From NCBI GenBank assembly GCA_008921705.1, contig VFFE01007649.1:820652-884651 (forward strand): a stretch of 64,000 nucleotides of DNA. The letters are read 5' to 3'. Made by a program: the position numbers and the translations under genes. This document shows, one piece after another, positions 1-13,000 of this stretch (position 1 is its first letter; the number at the start of each line of letters is the position of its first letter). The notes beneath the pieces are model-generated. The model was given only the letters and a program-made list of their open reading frames with translations, made no database searches and had not been told where the DNA came from. Source of the DNA: Burhinus oedicnemus. Lineage: Eukaryota > Chordata > Aves > Charadriiformes > Burhinidae.

Positions 1-310
1 TGGTGTGGCAGAAATATTTAGTAAGCTTTTAAAGTTGCATCTTGTTAAAATTGATTTGTTTATCCATTACTGTTTGCATCAAATACAGCATCTGCCTCAA
101 AGTCTGTGTCATTGCTCTTCTTTTATCTGTGTTTCACACTGGCTGCAGGCCTACGGGTTCCTAAGGGAAGTCTGTGCCCCATGTATGAAGAGCATCTAGG
201 TCTCATTTAGTTTTTTTCTCTGCTAAACATAACCAATTTCTATTGATTAGATCATGCAGAAGTCTTCCAACTTCATGCTTTTACAAAAAGCTTTTGTGAA
301 CCCCTCCCTT
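1..310. other. Unique AT-rich sequence, no gene seen
   Basis: Only short chance reading frames are present, with no recognisable domain, repeat or RNA. Confidence 0.6.
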
Positions 311-378
311 GAGCAGTGCGGTTGGGCCAGAAGACCTCCAGAGGTCCCTTCCAACCTCAGCCGCTCTGAGTCTGTGAG
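311..378 (+). mobile_element. CR1 LINE 3' tail fragment
   Basis: This is the last ~70 bases of a CR1 copy. It has the diagnostic end-of-element block (a diverged form of ttggactagatgatctcc, then AGAGGTCCCTTCCAACCTC) followed by one degraded tail unit (TCTGAGTCTGTGAG). Orientation is plus because the tail lies on the right. No coding part remains, so it is a severely 5'-truncated, old insertion. Confidence 0.85.
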
Positions 379-2889
379 AGAACAAGAAAGTACATGCGAC
401 ATGCAAGTATTTTTCTATTGTGCCAATGAATATGCGATCACACACATGACCTCAATGTGCACTAAATGAGTAGTCTGTGTAAATCCCAAGGGCAAGTTCA
501 AGTCTTTTGATCTGTAATGATATTGTTTGTTCCAGCCTAAAGCATTGTGGCTTAAGCGCAGCTTCCTAGAAAAAGTGGTTTTGTGCAACCCAGGATGAAT
601 TACAGCACTTTTCTGCTTTTATTAATAACCTAAACATATTAAACCCAGTGGGGCTGATGAAAGAATGTTAATTAAAGTTTGCACCTTTTGCTACATAGCT
701 CACATTTCCTGTACACAGTGATGACAGGGACATGAAGATCTGAAACAGTGGACAAAGATTAATAATACTCATTTTTGAAGGAAGTAAGAACATATTTCTG
801 AGGATTAATGACCAGAAACACTCTTTCTTAACATAGAAAAGGTATTAATGATGATAGAAAATGACACAGGAACTAGAAATATAATACCAACATTTTCTGA
901 TTAAAAACCCTAATATGACAGTCTGCGTACACTTCTGGATGACATTTTACACAATATTGAATACAAATGAAAATCTTAGTACGAGAAGGAAGAATTGTAA
1001 TAATTGTTAATTTTACGTCTCAACTTGAACATGTTTTTTCTTCTGCTTTTATTCTGGATTTTTCTAAGCTCTTATCCCTTCCCATCTTTCAGATACATCC
1101 ATCACTGCTTCCAGAAAATGAGCAAAAAGATTTTCTTAACTCTCATATTAGTTGCTTTCCTTTTTGTCTGTGTTCACGGTAGACAGCTTTACCCTCTACA
1201 TGCCTTTCTTTTCCTGCATTGATGTGTCCCCACTTTTTCTCATTATTTATTCTACATTTCTGAAATATCTTCTTACAAAACCTATGATCATTCTATTTCT
1301 CAAGAGCTACTGTAATGTTTTCCTTTTCTTTCAATCTGATTTCCAGTAGCTAAAAGCATTTTTCTTGTTCCTATACATAGCTCAAAGAAGGTGTGGGGAA
1401 ATGCTTTGTACATAAAATAATGTTAATGCACCTGTAATACAGGCCACAGTGACAATACATGCACGTTGCTCAGGTGTGTTGAACAGAATGAGATGCAAGG
1501 GCTGTTTTTCTACCTGTCAAGATTGTAATACAGCCTGGGACTCTCATGGTTATCAACGTAACTTCAGAGAGTCATACATTTTAAGCGAAGCACTTTAGTA
1601 ATCTACCTACCTCAATTTCCGGTTTAAAATAAACTGTCCAGTTGCGTTGTAGCTACTCCTGACAATGTATGTCTGACTAATTGTGTCTTTGAGAAAGAAG
1701 CCAGTCTGCATTTGAAAAGCTCACGAAATCTACTGTCCACCACTTTTTCTTGGCAACTTGTTCAAGTAGATTTTATAGAATGTATTTTACTTACATCTGC
1801 TTATCAAAAGGAAGACTGAGGCATATAACCTAGTGAAACAGCTGCTTCGCAAAAAAAGTAACAGCAGAATGCTTTTCTCTTCAGCAGATACGCTGTATTT
1901 TCTATCCTTTAATTTTCAGTTCAAACTGTTACATGTTTGTGCTGCTCTGCACTAGCGTACATCCACAGAACTCAGAGATGTGTGAATACACACCAGTGCC
2001 GTGTAGCTGGGGCAGTGAGGGAATCTGCCCAAGCCAGTCTTATCTTCTCCACAGACCTAACTAATCTGGACATGTGTCCAGTAATGCGTCATACTGCTTG
2101 TCCACTCTATTGCATTCTGCTATGTAATGCATCCTTATCCGCTAAAAATATTTTTATTTCTGTCTGCAAAGGCATTTATGCACTTGACAGCAAATGATTT
2201 GTAAATTTGTTGTTGTTGTTAAAAGAAAAAAAAAGAGTGAGAAGATTGAAAGAATAACATTTTGAAGTCTCTGACTGTAGAAAGTGTTTCCACCTCTCAG
2301 ATAATTTTTGTGACCATACTCCATACAGTCCCTTGTTGTCGCTGTTATTTGAGGTATGTGGAGAGCCCAATGGAATATAGCTTTTCCAGACTGACGTCAG
2401 TGAAGATGCAGAGGGAGGTAACATCACTTCACTTCTCACACAAAATCATACGATGTAATCTGTAACACACACAAATCTTGCTTGGTTTACCTAGTTAATC
2501 CAGCTGCAGCCAGCTGCACTAGTTAGCATGGGCACAACATGTTGTCCCATGATCTGTTACGGTGCTGGCTCCCTCTGCAGTCCTATGGCCCGGTCTGACA
2601 AGGAAGGGGTAATGCTGCCTGCTGGGGTTTGTTCCATCTGGAGACACCTTTACATTATGACTCATTTATAATCTTTTCCCTGCCATACCGCATTCCCTGT
2701 TGACTTACATTATGCTAATTGGCATTTTCTCATCTTTTGCAGTAACTATACCTTAAAACTATCAGAGCAATTCGTTAATGCTCAGGAGCATTTGAAACAT
2801 TAATTCAGCATTAAAGGCTGCTCATTTTTTTCATATTACTATTTGAGTGAAGTGGAAAATCTGATTAACTGACTGAAGAAAGACTCTGG
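379..2889. other. Unique AT-rich sequence, no gene seen
   Basis: About 2.5 kb of low-GC sequence. Reading frames are all under 90 codons, overlap each other on both strands and show no known motif. I see no repeat family, RNA gene or convincing exon. Confidence 0.55.
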
Positions 2890-2948
2890 GCTAATATGAC
2901 CTGTCTGAGGTCACACAGAGAGTCAGTAGCAGTTTCCAACCTGTACTC
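2890..2948 (+). repeat. Possible MIR/CORE-SINE remnant
   Basis: The stretch reads CCTGTCTGAGGTCACACAG, then AGTCAGTAGCAG and CCAACCTGTACTC. This resembles the core of the amniote MIR/CORE-SINE family, whose typical block is an 'AAGGTCACACAGC...AGTggCAGAgC' pattern followed by a cysteine-like TTCGAACCC region. Only about 60 bases match and no tRNA-like head or tail is evident, so this could be chance. Confidence 0.4.
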
Positions 2949-3319
2949 ACTGGCAAGTACCGTTTTTCAGAAAAAAACGAGAACTGGTTTGTATTTCAGC
3001 CAACCCATTTGTAAGTCTTGAAGTCAATTAAATTGATTAAGTTTCCTGCCACAGCATTAATTCAGTTTTTGGATATTTCTCTTTACTTATAAAAGTACTA
3101 CGGTAGTTTTGCCCTGCATTTGTACACCTAACTTTTGGCTGTCTGTCCCCTTCAATCTTTTCCAAAACTCTCACCAGGGAGTTGCACAAAACCAGTATAC
3201 TCGACTGAAAAATGTATCTATAGGTAGTTTGACCATAGAGATACATAGACAAAGGAGCTGTTTTAAAACCTGTCTCTTCGGACTTCACATGCACTCCTCA
3301 GTCAGTCTAATGTTATTAA
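2949..3319. other. Unique sequence between repeats
   Basis: About 370 bases with nothing recognisable up to the CR1 5' truncation point. Confidence 0.55.
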
Positions 3320-4062
3320 ATGCACCTGGGGAGGAACAAGTCCATGAACCAGCACAGGTTAGGGGTTGACCTGCTGGAAAGCAGCTCTGTGGAAAGAGAC
3401 CTGGGAGTTCTGCTGGACAACAGGATGACCATGAGCCAGCAATGTGCCCTTGTGGCCAAGAAGGCCAATGGCATCCTGGGGTGCATCAAGAGGAGTGTGG
3501 CAAGCAGGTCATGGGAGGTTATCCTCCCCCTCTACTCTGCCCTGCTGAGGCCGCACCTGGCGTACTGTGTCCAGTTCTGGGCTCCCCAGTTCAAGAAGGA
3601 GAGGGAACTGCTGGAGAGGGTACAGCAGAGGGCTACCAAGATGATTAGGGGACTGGAACATCTTTCTTATGAGGAAAGGCTAAGGGACTTGGGTCTTTTC
3701 AGTCTGGAGAAGAGAAGGCTGAGGGGGATCTCATCAATGCCTATAAATACTTAAAGGGAGGGTGCCGGGAGGGTGGGACCAGTCTTTTTGCAGTGGTGCC
3801 CAGTGATAGGACAAGAGGTAATGGGCACAAACTTGACCATAGGAAGTTCCATCTAAAGATGAGGAGGAACTTCTTTCCTTTGAGGGTGGCAGAACACTTG
3901 AAGAGGCTGCCCAGAGAGGTGGTGGAGTTTCTGACTCTGGAGACATTCAAAACCTGCCTGGACGCCATCCTGTGCAACCTGCTGTAGGTGACCCTGGTCT
4001 GGCAGGAGGGTTGGAGTAGATGATCTCCAGAGGTCCCTTCCAACCCCTGTGATTCTGTGATT
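3320..4062 (+). mobile_element. CR1 LINE, 5'-truncated, RT C-terminal part plus 3' UTR
   Basis: This retroposed CR1 copy keeps only the last part of ORF2 and the 3' end. The visible reading frame (3320-3754) begins downstream of the RT catalytic core and carries the conserved thumb and C-terminal blocks: [59 protein letters not shown] and [11 protein letters not shown]. At about 3724-3728 the G run is one base shorter than in the related copy at 46.4-47.6 kb, so the frame shifts before the RGNGHKL block, which continues in another frame to about 3987. The element ends with the AGAGGTCCCTTCCAACC block and about 1.5 units of GATTCTGTGA. By eye it is about 95% identical to the 47-kb copy, so both belong to one subfamily. 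It is a dead 5'-truncated insertion. Confidence 0.96.
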
Positions 4063-7000
4063 ATCCCCCACACAGAGTCCATACACAGCATCTTCTGTTG
4101 TGAAATATGTTTCAAGCTAGAAAGAGAAGATTCCTCTTTTTGCTGATTAGCTTTCCTGCTGCTCTATTCCTCTCTCCAGAAAGCACTATCAGACAACTGT
4201 CTTTGCATCCTCTCCTGTTGAAAAATATTACTTTTTAATAGAGGAAAGAAATCAAGATCAGGGCCTAAGTGAATGAATGTTATCAGATGACTACAGAGAT
4301 AAGAAGCAAAAGTCCAATAGTTTTGAAGATCTAATTTTTACCTCAGGTGCCTATATTTCATCTAAATCACATATGTTATTTTTTAATCTGTAAGTCAGGG
4401 ATAATGGTACTGCTAACCTTACAGCGGAACTATGTGATAAAATCATTAAATATTATGAAATGCTCAAATGTAATGAAAAGCCATAAATGTATCTAAGGTA
4501 TTTAGGTTGAAGGCTGGCATTATGAGTTTTGATTTTATTACTAGGAGATTTTCATATTTCCTCTGGAATTTTAAGCCTGTTAATTAAATTATTCAGGACT
4601 TCAGTAGTTCTATTTCAAAAAGGAAATAATTGTCGCCTATTCAGAGGAGTAGTAATTTTTTTTATGTTTTGAAAAATTGCATTGAAATCCTTAAATGGAA
4701 AATAACACAAATAAATGCAGTACCTACTTAACTATCACTTCAAATTAGATATGTATGCATTGGGTTTTCCAAAGGAATCAAACTACTGGATGAATTTGCA
4801 TTGAACACCCAGTGCTATAGATGACAAGATGGACCAAAGCACCTGTCATGGAAATAAGGTTCCCTGCAGCTAGAAACATGTAAACCTGAAACTGCAGATT
4901 TAGGATACTGTTAAGGCAATGTTTTGATCCAAATAAGGATTTGATTTAAATCCTTTCATTTCACTTCCTAGATTGCAACCCTAGATGATTCTCTGGCCTT
5001 ATGCCATTTTTTTATAGGTTTATCTTTTTGAAAGAAAAATTGCAGAACACCAGGGAAAATAACAGGAAAAATATAAGTCCTCATATTCCACAACATTTAC
5101 AAAAAAAAAGAAAAATCTTGTCATAAAGAACTCTGCAAAACACTGTGGGTGGAAATTAAATATAAAAAGAGTAATCCCCTGGCATTTTAAATATTTTATA
5201 AAGAAATATAATTTGTATTCTGGCACATAAAGCTATATCATCAGAGCAAAACTACACACCACATGAATGTTTATCAAAAAAATTATATCAGAAAACAGTG
5301 TGATTATTTGTAACAGGATGTAATATAACTAGTTATCTCATCATCTAGGAAAAGCTTCCTCATTTTCATCAATAGAAAAATCTTCTTTCTTAGAATGAGA
5401 CAATAAAAAGCTCTTACATTATCACCATTGTAATAATAAAGTCCTTAAATAACCTTAATTTTGCAGGAAACAAAAAAAAGAAGTTTGAAAGCATGATAAG
5501 CACAGCTCAGGATGAGATAATCTTCTTTCTGCAAAACATTCCACTCTTCACAGAGCCTGGATCTTAATAAACTGGCAGGGACAAGCAATTTCCTGGCACT
5601 TCTGTGGGTTACAAGAGTGCAGCGGACAGGTAGACAAACGGCACCCCTCCTTCAAAGAGACTGAGGGGCTTGTCTGCTTGCTTGTTTTTGCCGTTACTAC
5701 TTGAGATCAAGTTGTGGAACTGGATGGAGTTGGCTTCTAGCTCTCAGGAGAAGGGGCAACAAATGAACCTTATACAGAGTCTCTTAGACTAGGAGTTAAC
5801 ACGGGGAATTTTGGTTAGTGGAGACTGATATTATATGCCTCTGGTACAAACTCTGTGTGTTACTGTACCAAGGCTGCTTTGACACCAGTGGCAATGAAGA
5901 TCTGGGTCTGGGCGCTTAGATCCCTATGCTTGTCATTGTCTCAGGGTGGATCACTCAACTGTTTGTCAATAAATTTATATTTTAATTTGAAATAGTCTAT
6001 CACTGTAATTACCTCTGTGTTTGTGTAACACCCAGCATGACTAGAGCCGAATTCTCAGCAAGATGTAGGAGTTAACACAACATAAATAATAAATGCAGAT
6101 CAGAAAGATCACAGTGTTAAGTTCAAACCAAAAAAAGGGCTTCTCTTTCCTATGAATAGTTTTCCATTTCCTGTTTGTTCAGAGAAGATACTAAGCTTAT
6201 ATTTTAGTCTGGCTGAAGGATTCAAACTGATTTAGAAGAGATTTGCTTTAAAGCACGCAGACAGTGTCTATATTATGAGTTCTGTATTTTTTTCCAGCTC
6301 CTTTCCTGCACAGCACATACTCATCAATCATATTGGGAAGCTGACTTATATTCTCCACACTTTACCACTAACTGGATTACAGAGCTGAAAATCTTCCTCA
6401 AAGTTTAAAATGTGATAAAAGTAATCAAATTGTTCTAGTCAGATTCTAACTGTGGTGAATAGATGGCACTAATTACCTTTTCTTATTATGCTACAAATGT
6501 AGTTTACTCCATCTTTATTCATGAAGTAGTATCATATAGCCCACCAAGGGGACTGCAGCAGTATGTAATATTGGCATATTTGTTTTCTCGTTCTTATTTT
6601 TACTCTTCATCAGTATTCTGGAGGTGTGGTTTTAGACTGAAATGTATTGCTATGCGGGACTTTCTCATGTCTTGGTGTAATTACTGCACCCTGCAGATTT
6701 CTGAAGTTGAACTTACAGAAAAGAACTCAAAGAACTCAATAATAAAATTGAGTGGCAGATTTACCGGGGGCAATTAGGTGTCTTTTTTTCCTTTAAATAT
6801 CATTTTTAGAAAAGTGTAAGTGTACACAAGTAACATTCCTAATGTAGAGGTAATTGATCTGAATTTAGGATTAGGATGTTGTAGACATTGTGAAATGATA
6901 CTAACCTTAACAAGGTTAAATTTTCTTTATGTAGGAGTTATCAAGCTAGTAACAATGAAATCTACTTGTTCACAGCTAACAGGATATCTCTAGCTCAGAT

Positions 7001-10000
7001 ACCACTCTGTGAAGAAATTCTGTCAACAGTCTATTTTTTTGCGTGGTCTACAGCTGAAATGTTTGTTTTGGGGTTGTTTTTTTTTTTGTTTTTTGACTAC
7101 CAAACAGATAAGGAAAAAACATCCTAGTTTTTTCCTTCCTTCTGTTTGGAGAACCTTGCTTCCAGGTGAGAACGTCTTGAAAAATCATGGTCATTCTGTA
7201 GCTGAAGTGTTTTTTTAAAGAAAGCTGACAAAAGTTGAGGTTTCTATGCAATTTCAGTACCGGCTTTGTTTCCAGACATGCATTTTGTCTGATCTTTATG
7301 CAGTATTCAGAGACATCAAGTGCCTATATTTTGAATGTACTACTGCAACAGTTTTTCTAGATTTAGGGGGAAAATAGGAGAGGATGACAGGAAGGCTTGT
7401 GCTACCTCTCCTCTCTGCAGGAAAACAGACAGAATTCCTGCTTACGGCCCCTGAGCGTATTGCCCATACTGTTAGGATAATCCCTCAGCTAAAAAGGTTA
7501 AGAAACACAACTTTGTGTAAAGGAGGTTTCATCTAAGCATGTTACCCCTATAATTTCACTAGCACTGGAGCACAAAGGATGAGTGATTCAGAGAATTTGC
7601 ACTATGACCTTTCTCCCATGCTCATATGGAAAGCAGACAGCTTTAGCGGGAAAAGTAATAAAATTTGCAAGATCAGACTATTGGATTCATTCAGAGCTTG
7701 ATTTTCAGATAATAGACAACTACTGGCAAGAGGATAATAAAGCCCAGTGTTCCTCCTTTTTATCTTTAAAAATAAAAAACAACTAAACTCCAGTATTTTA
7801 TGCATAAATGCAAAAATTGCCATACTGGAGGCTTCCAGCTAGCTCCATAGGCCATTTCAAGGTGACTGCGCATCTCCTGTTTTACGTGACTGTCTTTTAT
7901 CTTTGCACTGCCTAATGAACAAGGGAAAAAAGAAACAAATTCAGCTTTCAGATGAAATCTCACCTTTACATCTAAGCAATTGAGCCAGCAAACAAATGAG
8001 CATTTTAAAATAATTAACTTCAATATTCAAAAGAAAAACAAAATTGACCAATACAATACGATTTGTGCCAACTTTTGAGTAATATTACACAAGATGCTCT
8101 TTTTGTGTTTGTAAATTTTGTAAGGAAATGGCACTCAAGGAAGAAAACATATGTAAGAGTCAATTCCTATCTGAATAACAACCACCTGCTTGTTACGTAT
8201 GGGCTTTGGGTCCAGTTAGTACTATAGCAGGAACAAGGCACAGATCTTACCAATTTCTCTAGAGATTTCTCTTCAGACTTGGTTGCTTACATACGGAAAA
8301 ATCCAATCATTAGCAGACTTTGCTGTGGTACTGGTGTATTTTCAAGGTCACAGAGCCTGATGACAATACTGATAAGAGAAAAAAGTTTCCTTGCATCTTG
8401 GAGAAGATGCGGATGATAGTTTTAGGGTAAAACTGTGATGGAAAACACTTTCATTAAATCTGAGGTCTCACATCCCTCTGACACTACCTTCTTCTACCTG
8501 AAGTCAAGAACCTGGTTAGGCTGACACAGCTGGTCTGGAAAGTACTTCTCACTCCCCCAAAGGATTCTAACTGTTGGATATTGGCCTACCTTTGCTGATA
8601 ATTGCTCCATGATGATAAACAATATTTTAAAGAAAACCATCTTAAATTTCTTTATAAACTCAATGTAGAAACTGCTTCAGCCACCACTGAAATGCAAAAT
8701 AGTACATTTTAAATATATTTCCAGAAGAGCTGAAAATGAACTCAAATAATCCTATGCAGTCATTGTTTCAGTTTCTAACGAGAATTCTCTTTCATGTGTT
8801 TTTCAGGGGTTATGTTCTAGCTGCATGAGGCACAATATCTAGGTTTTATTGGTCTAATACAAAGCAACACAGAACAAGCAGAATGATCACTGTCCAAGGA
8901 TAAATCTACCAATCATTAATACTAATGTAATGTTAGAAATGGTTGGAAAGTGGATCGTGACTCTGACAGTGAACATTTCATCAAGGAAGGGAGGCAGTGC
9001 ACTAGAAGAAAAGACTTCACAATTGACAACATGAATGGAAATGCAATTTTGCCTGGAATGGTAAGATAGCATTAATTGAAATCAAACTTACTGTTGTACA
9101 CACAGAAGTAGTTTTTAAATGCTTAAAAAATGTTTGCAATTTTAGGTCTGCATAATACAGAGTATTATTTGAAATAATTCTAGTATAGCTTCTCAGCATG
9201 AAGAACTTGAAACTGCTGCTGTTGTTAATGTCTGGGAAAATATCAAAAATGACAGAGAAAGAGCCATTGAAACAACAAATGTCTTGCAGAGTGTTAGCCA
9301 TAGTACTTCAAATAAATTGTCTAACTGTTAGATCAAGGAAATTTTGTTTTCTAAGACTGGATAATCATTAAATATATGGATCTTCAGTAGAAAAAAACCA
9401 AAAACTTTTGACTTTACCCCAAATATTTTTGTTTCTCTTGAGGAAACAATTTAAGATTCCTTTAAGATGGCATATTCTTTTCTGTGGCTTGCTACCTCCA
9501 AGGGAATGTCAACATTTCTAATAGTTGTTAACTGCTATGCAACTGGAGTAGTCAACTGAGTGCTTGGTTACCTTTAAGACAAGAACGAATCTGCATTTGG
9601 ATTTATGTGTGTATGTATATACACATAATATTAAAAATATACCACAATGATTTCTTTTGTACTGTGGCAATATATCACCCTTTGTACCTGATAGAATAAA
9701 ACTTCATTTTTGGGAAATATCACTGAATCTACGGGCTAAGGGGGAGGAAAGGAATATACTCCAGATTCTAGCTAATTGCTCAGCTCATACAGTAGACAAT
9801 ACTCCACAGCAAAAAAATCAGTGTTGTTGCCACTTGATCTTGAAGTTTTTTTAATAAAAGGTTACTGTATTTTTTTTTCTCATCTCTAGAAGCATTTCAG
9901 TGCTACTGGATTTATTTAATTTTGTGAATGTATGCAGCAATACTGAGGATAATGTCAGGATGATTATCTTCATATTACACAGTTCAAAGGATCTTGAAGT

Positions 10001-13000
10001 ATTTCCCATGCATTAAAAGTTTTTTTTTAATGGGGGCAAGCATACATTAAGAGAGTATTATATAGTTGGGTGTTATTACTTAAGTTCTTTAAGGACTGTT
10101 AAGGTAGGTTGGTGTATTTTGTGTCTTCAGTAGTATTTCAGTGAATGAACAGTATTTGTATTTGTCACAGTGTCCTAAATGTTGTGGATTGTTTTGATAT
10201 TGTCTTAGAAATTAGATATATCTGGTCTTGTATTTGCTGAATTTTATGACAATGCATTTATTGAAACAAATTACAACAAAGACTGGATGTCATCAGTTAA
10301 GCACAAATGAAAACTCATCTAAAAGCACACCAAGATGGAAAAAATGGGCAGTTGTCAACTCAGGGGTAAATAGCAGTTTCCAAATGTCATCCTTCTATCA
10401 GTTTCTTAAAACTTTTAATATTTTTTATGTTCATGATTATCCAAATGCAGCAGAAAAATTAATATTTTTTCCTAAAGCAAATGGAGTTGCAGAAATGTTA
10501 AATATATTGTTACTGTCATGATAGAGCTTAAAATGAAGAATAATTTCACTGTAAAGGACTTCATAAATGACTAAATTACTTATAATGTACTATATTAATT
10601 GCACTATGTGTTATTTTTATGTAAAATATTTTAGTTTAATATTTATAAAATAAGCATCACTTGAATGATACAAATGTAGTTTATGATAGTACAATTAGAT
10701 GTATGTTACAGAAGTTTGTATTTTCCAAAGGGAACCTAACAAATTAAACTGTTTAGGTGATTGTCACTTCATTTGATTCTGGGAACGTGGTCTCTCTGCC
10801 AGTACCACACGCTTCAAATGGAAAAATGTGAACCTCCTGTAACATTTTGAATTTTGAATAGCAAGAAGCCAGAGTTGAAACTCATAACAAGAATCTGGCT
10901 AATGTAAGGAGAAGAAAGGGATCCTCACCTCTCTCTCAGGCCGGTTGCTCACCAGCTGAAAGCTCTCCTCTGTCACAGCTGGGTGCTACATTTGAATCCC
11001 ACACTTCTAAAGGGTCAGGAACAGGTAAGATCAGCTGCACTATCTACTAAAGTAAGTACTAAACCTGTATACATAGTTTGAAATGTTAACAAAATGCATG
11101 TGACAGCATAGCTTGTGGTAGGTGATGTCATTTATTTTGTAAATTTACAAAATAAATGACAGCAGCAAAAATCATCAAATCTCATAAGAAATTTCCCCTC
11201 AGCTTTAAATCTCTTCTCTGTAAAAATTATCTGATAAGAAATTATGATAAATATGATTGTTTTCTGAAGAGGTGATATGTTGAAACTTAAAACTACATTC
11301 ACCACTGTGGCTCTACTTTTCATATTGTTTTCAGATATATTCATTTTTTCACATACTTCAGTACTGCAAGGAAAACTTTTTTAAAAATACTCTTCCTTGA
11401 GGCTGCTTGTTTGTTTTGTGCCTCTTTCCATGGAATAAGCTTTCCACTTTTTTCTTTCATTAGTGACAGTGAAAGATATATCATGCATGTGAAAATCGGG
11501 ATTTCACAGCTGACTTGAGCTTTTAGGAAATCTGTGTTCACAACTTTAATTCAGTTTGCCTCTGCCATTATAAGAAAATACTGGGTTCTTCTCTCAGCTG
11601 TGGCTGTCTTCCATTTTCTTGTATCTCTGCACTCCTGTGTGAAGTATTTGTGGTCCTGCTTGAACTACTGGCCTAAAGGGCTGAGCCCTCTTTGGCTTTA
11701 CCCTCTGTAACATGTTTGCATGCAGACCTTTTCATACTAGAAACAAAATAAAATGATCTAGAGGGACATTGCTCCCTTAAAGAATGTCTCTAAACAGTAA
11801 ATAAATCTTTTATATGACCCCTCTAGGCAGAGCAAACTGTGGTAGGGAGGGTCAGTTTATGTGACTGTTTGGGACATTGAGCCCTTAAAAAGAAATGTTG
11901 TGACTTCACCATTGGCAGCATCTCTCAGATCTTTTTGGATTTCCTTCCTAAAATAAATCAGAGAATGCAGTGAAGCAAATCCTCCAGTGCTAGGGAAAGC
12001 CTGCAGGAAAACTTAACATACGTTTCCTTAAGTGACAATACTTGACAGACCTTGTTACCTACAAGGTGCCTCTTCCTTTGTGTCTTTTGTTCTGCTGCAC
12101 AGCTCAGCCAATACGAAGGAAAAATGTCTAACTGTTACAATAGAAATGAGAACTCTGCTTTTTGGATGCTTGCAGGCACCCTTTGTTTTGCCCTTCTGCT
12201 CAACCTACACAGACCTCTCAACAATTTCCTTACCTCTACCGGTGAGACTAAAGCATTTGCTACCCACCGTTGCTTCTATTGCCCTCAATGAAGCTAAAGA
12301 TCACCATTTGATCTTTAGGTGCAGTATGCAACGTAATTTTTGTCATCTTTTTATAACATTCACTAGTCATTAAGTAGATGGCCTTCAGGCTGAAATATGT
12401 AAATTAGCTAATTATCTGAGCACTGACACAAAATTTAGTATTAACACTTGCCTTCTCTGTGGAAGCTGTCTGGCATTGTTAGCTCCAGACCTTCAGCGCC
12501 TTCAGTTCAGTTATATTTCTGTGAACATATACTGTATAGGACCCGTATGTTTTCTGTCTACCCTTCCTGCCATTCTTTGCAGCTTTTCTTATCTAGGTCT
12601 TTTCAAGCACTCCTGTTGCTATTAGCTGTAAGTTATTTATGGTGTTTTTAATGCCCTCTAGCGGTGCTTCTAACTTTTATTATGGTGGTACTCAACTATG
12701 CTGTGCTGAGACCTTAACATCAAGATGGATACGCATGGGGGTTTCAGAAGAGGCAAACACTACGGAGCAGCCTCTGCCATCACCACCAGTTACTACACTG
12801 ACTGTGACAGAGCTGCCACAGCTGCCTACTAAGTTTGTGCCTAAGTATGTGCCTGAAAACCTCGCAACTGGAAACCCACCTCCCTGCCCCCATCACCGTG
12901 CAGGTTCCTTCCGCATAACCTTTCGAGGCTGGTATCCCCCATCTGTCAGCAAGTCCTGTCCTCTTACCTATGTGGTGTGAGTGGTGTGCCATATCCTCTG

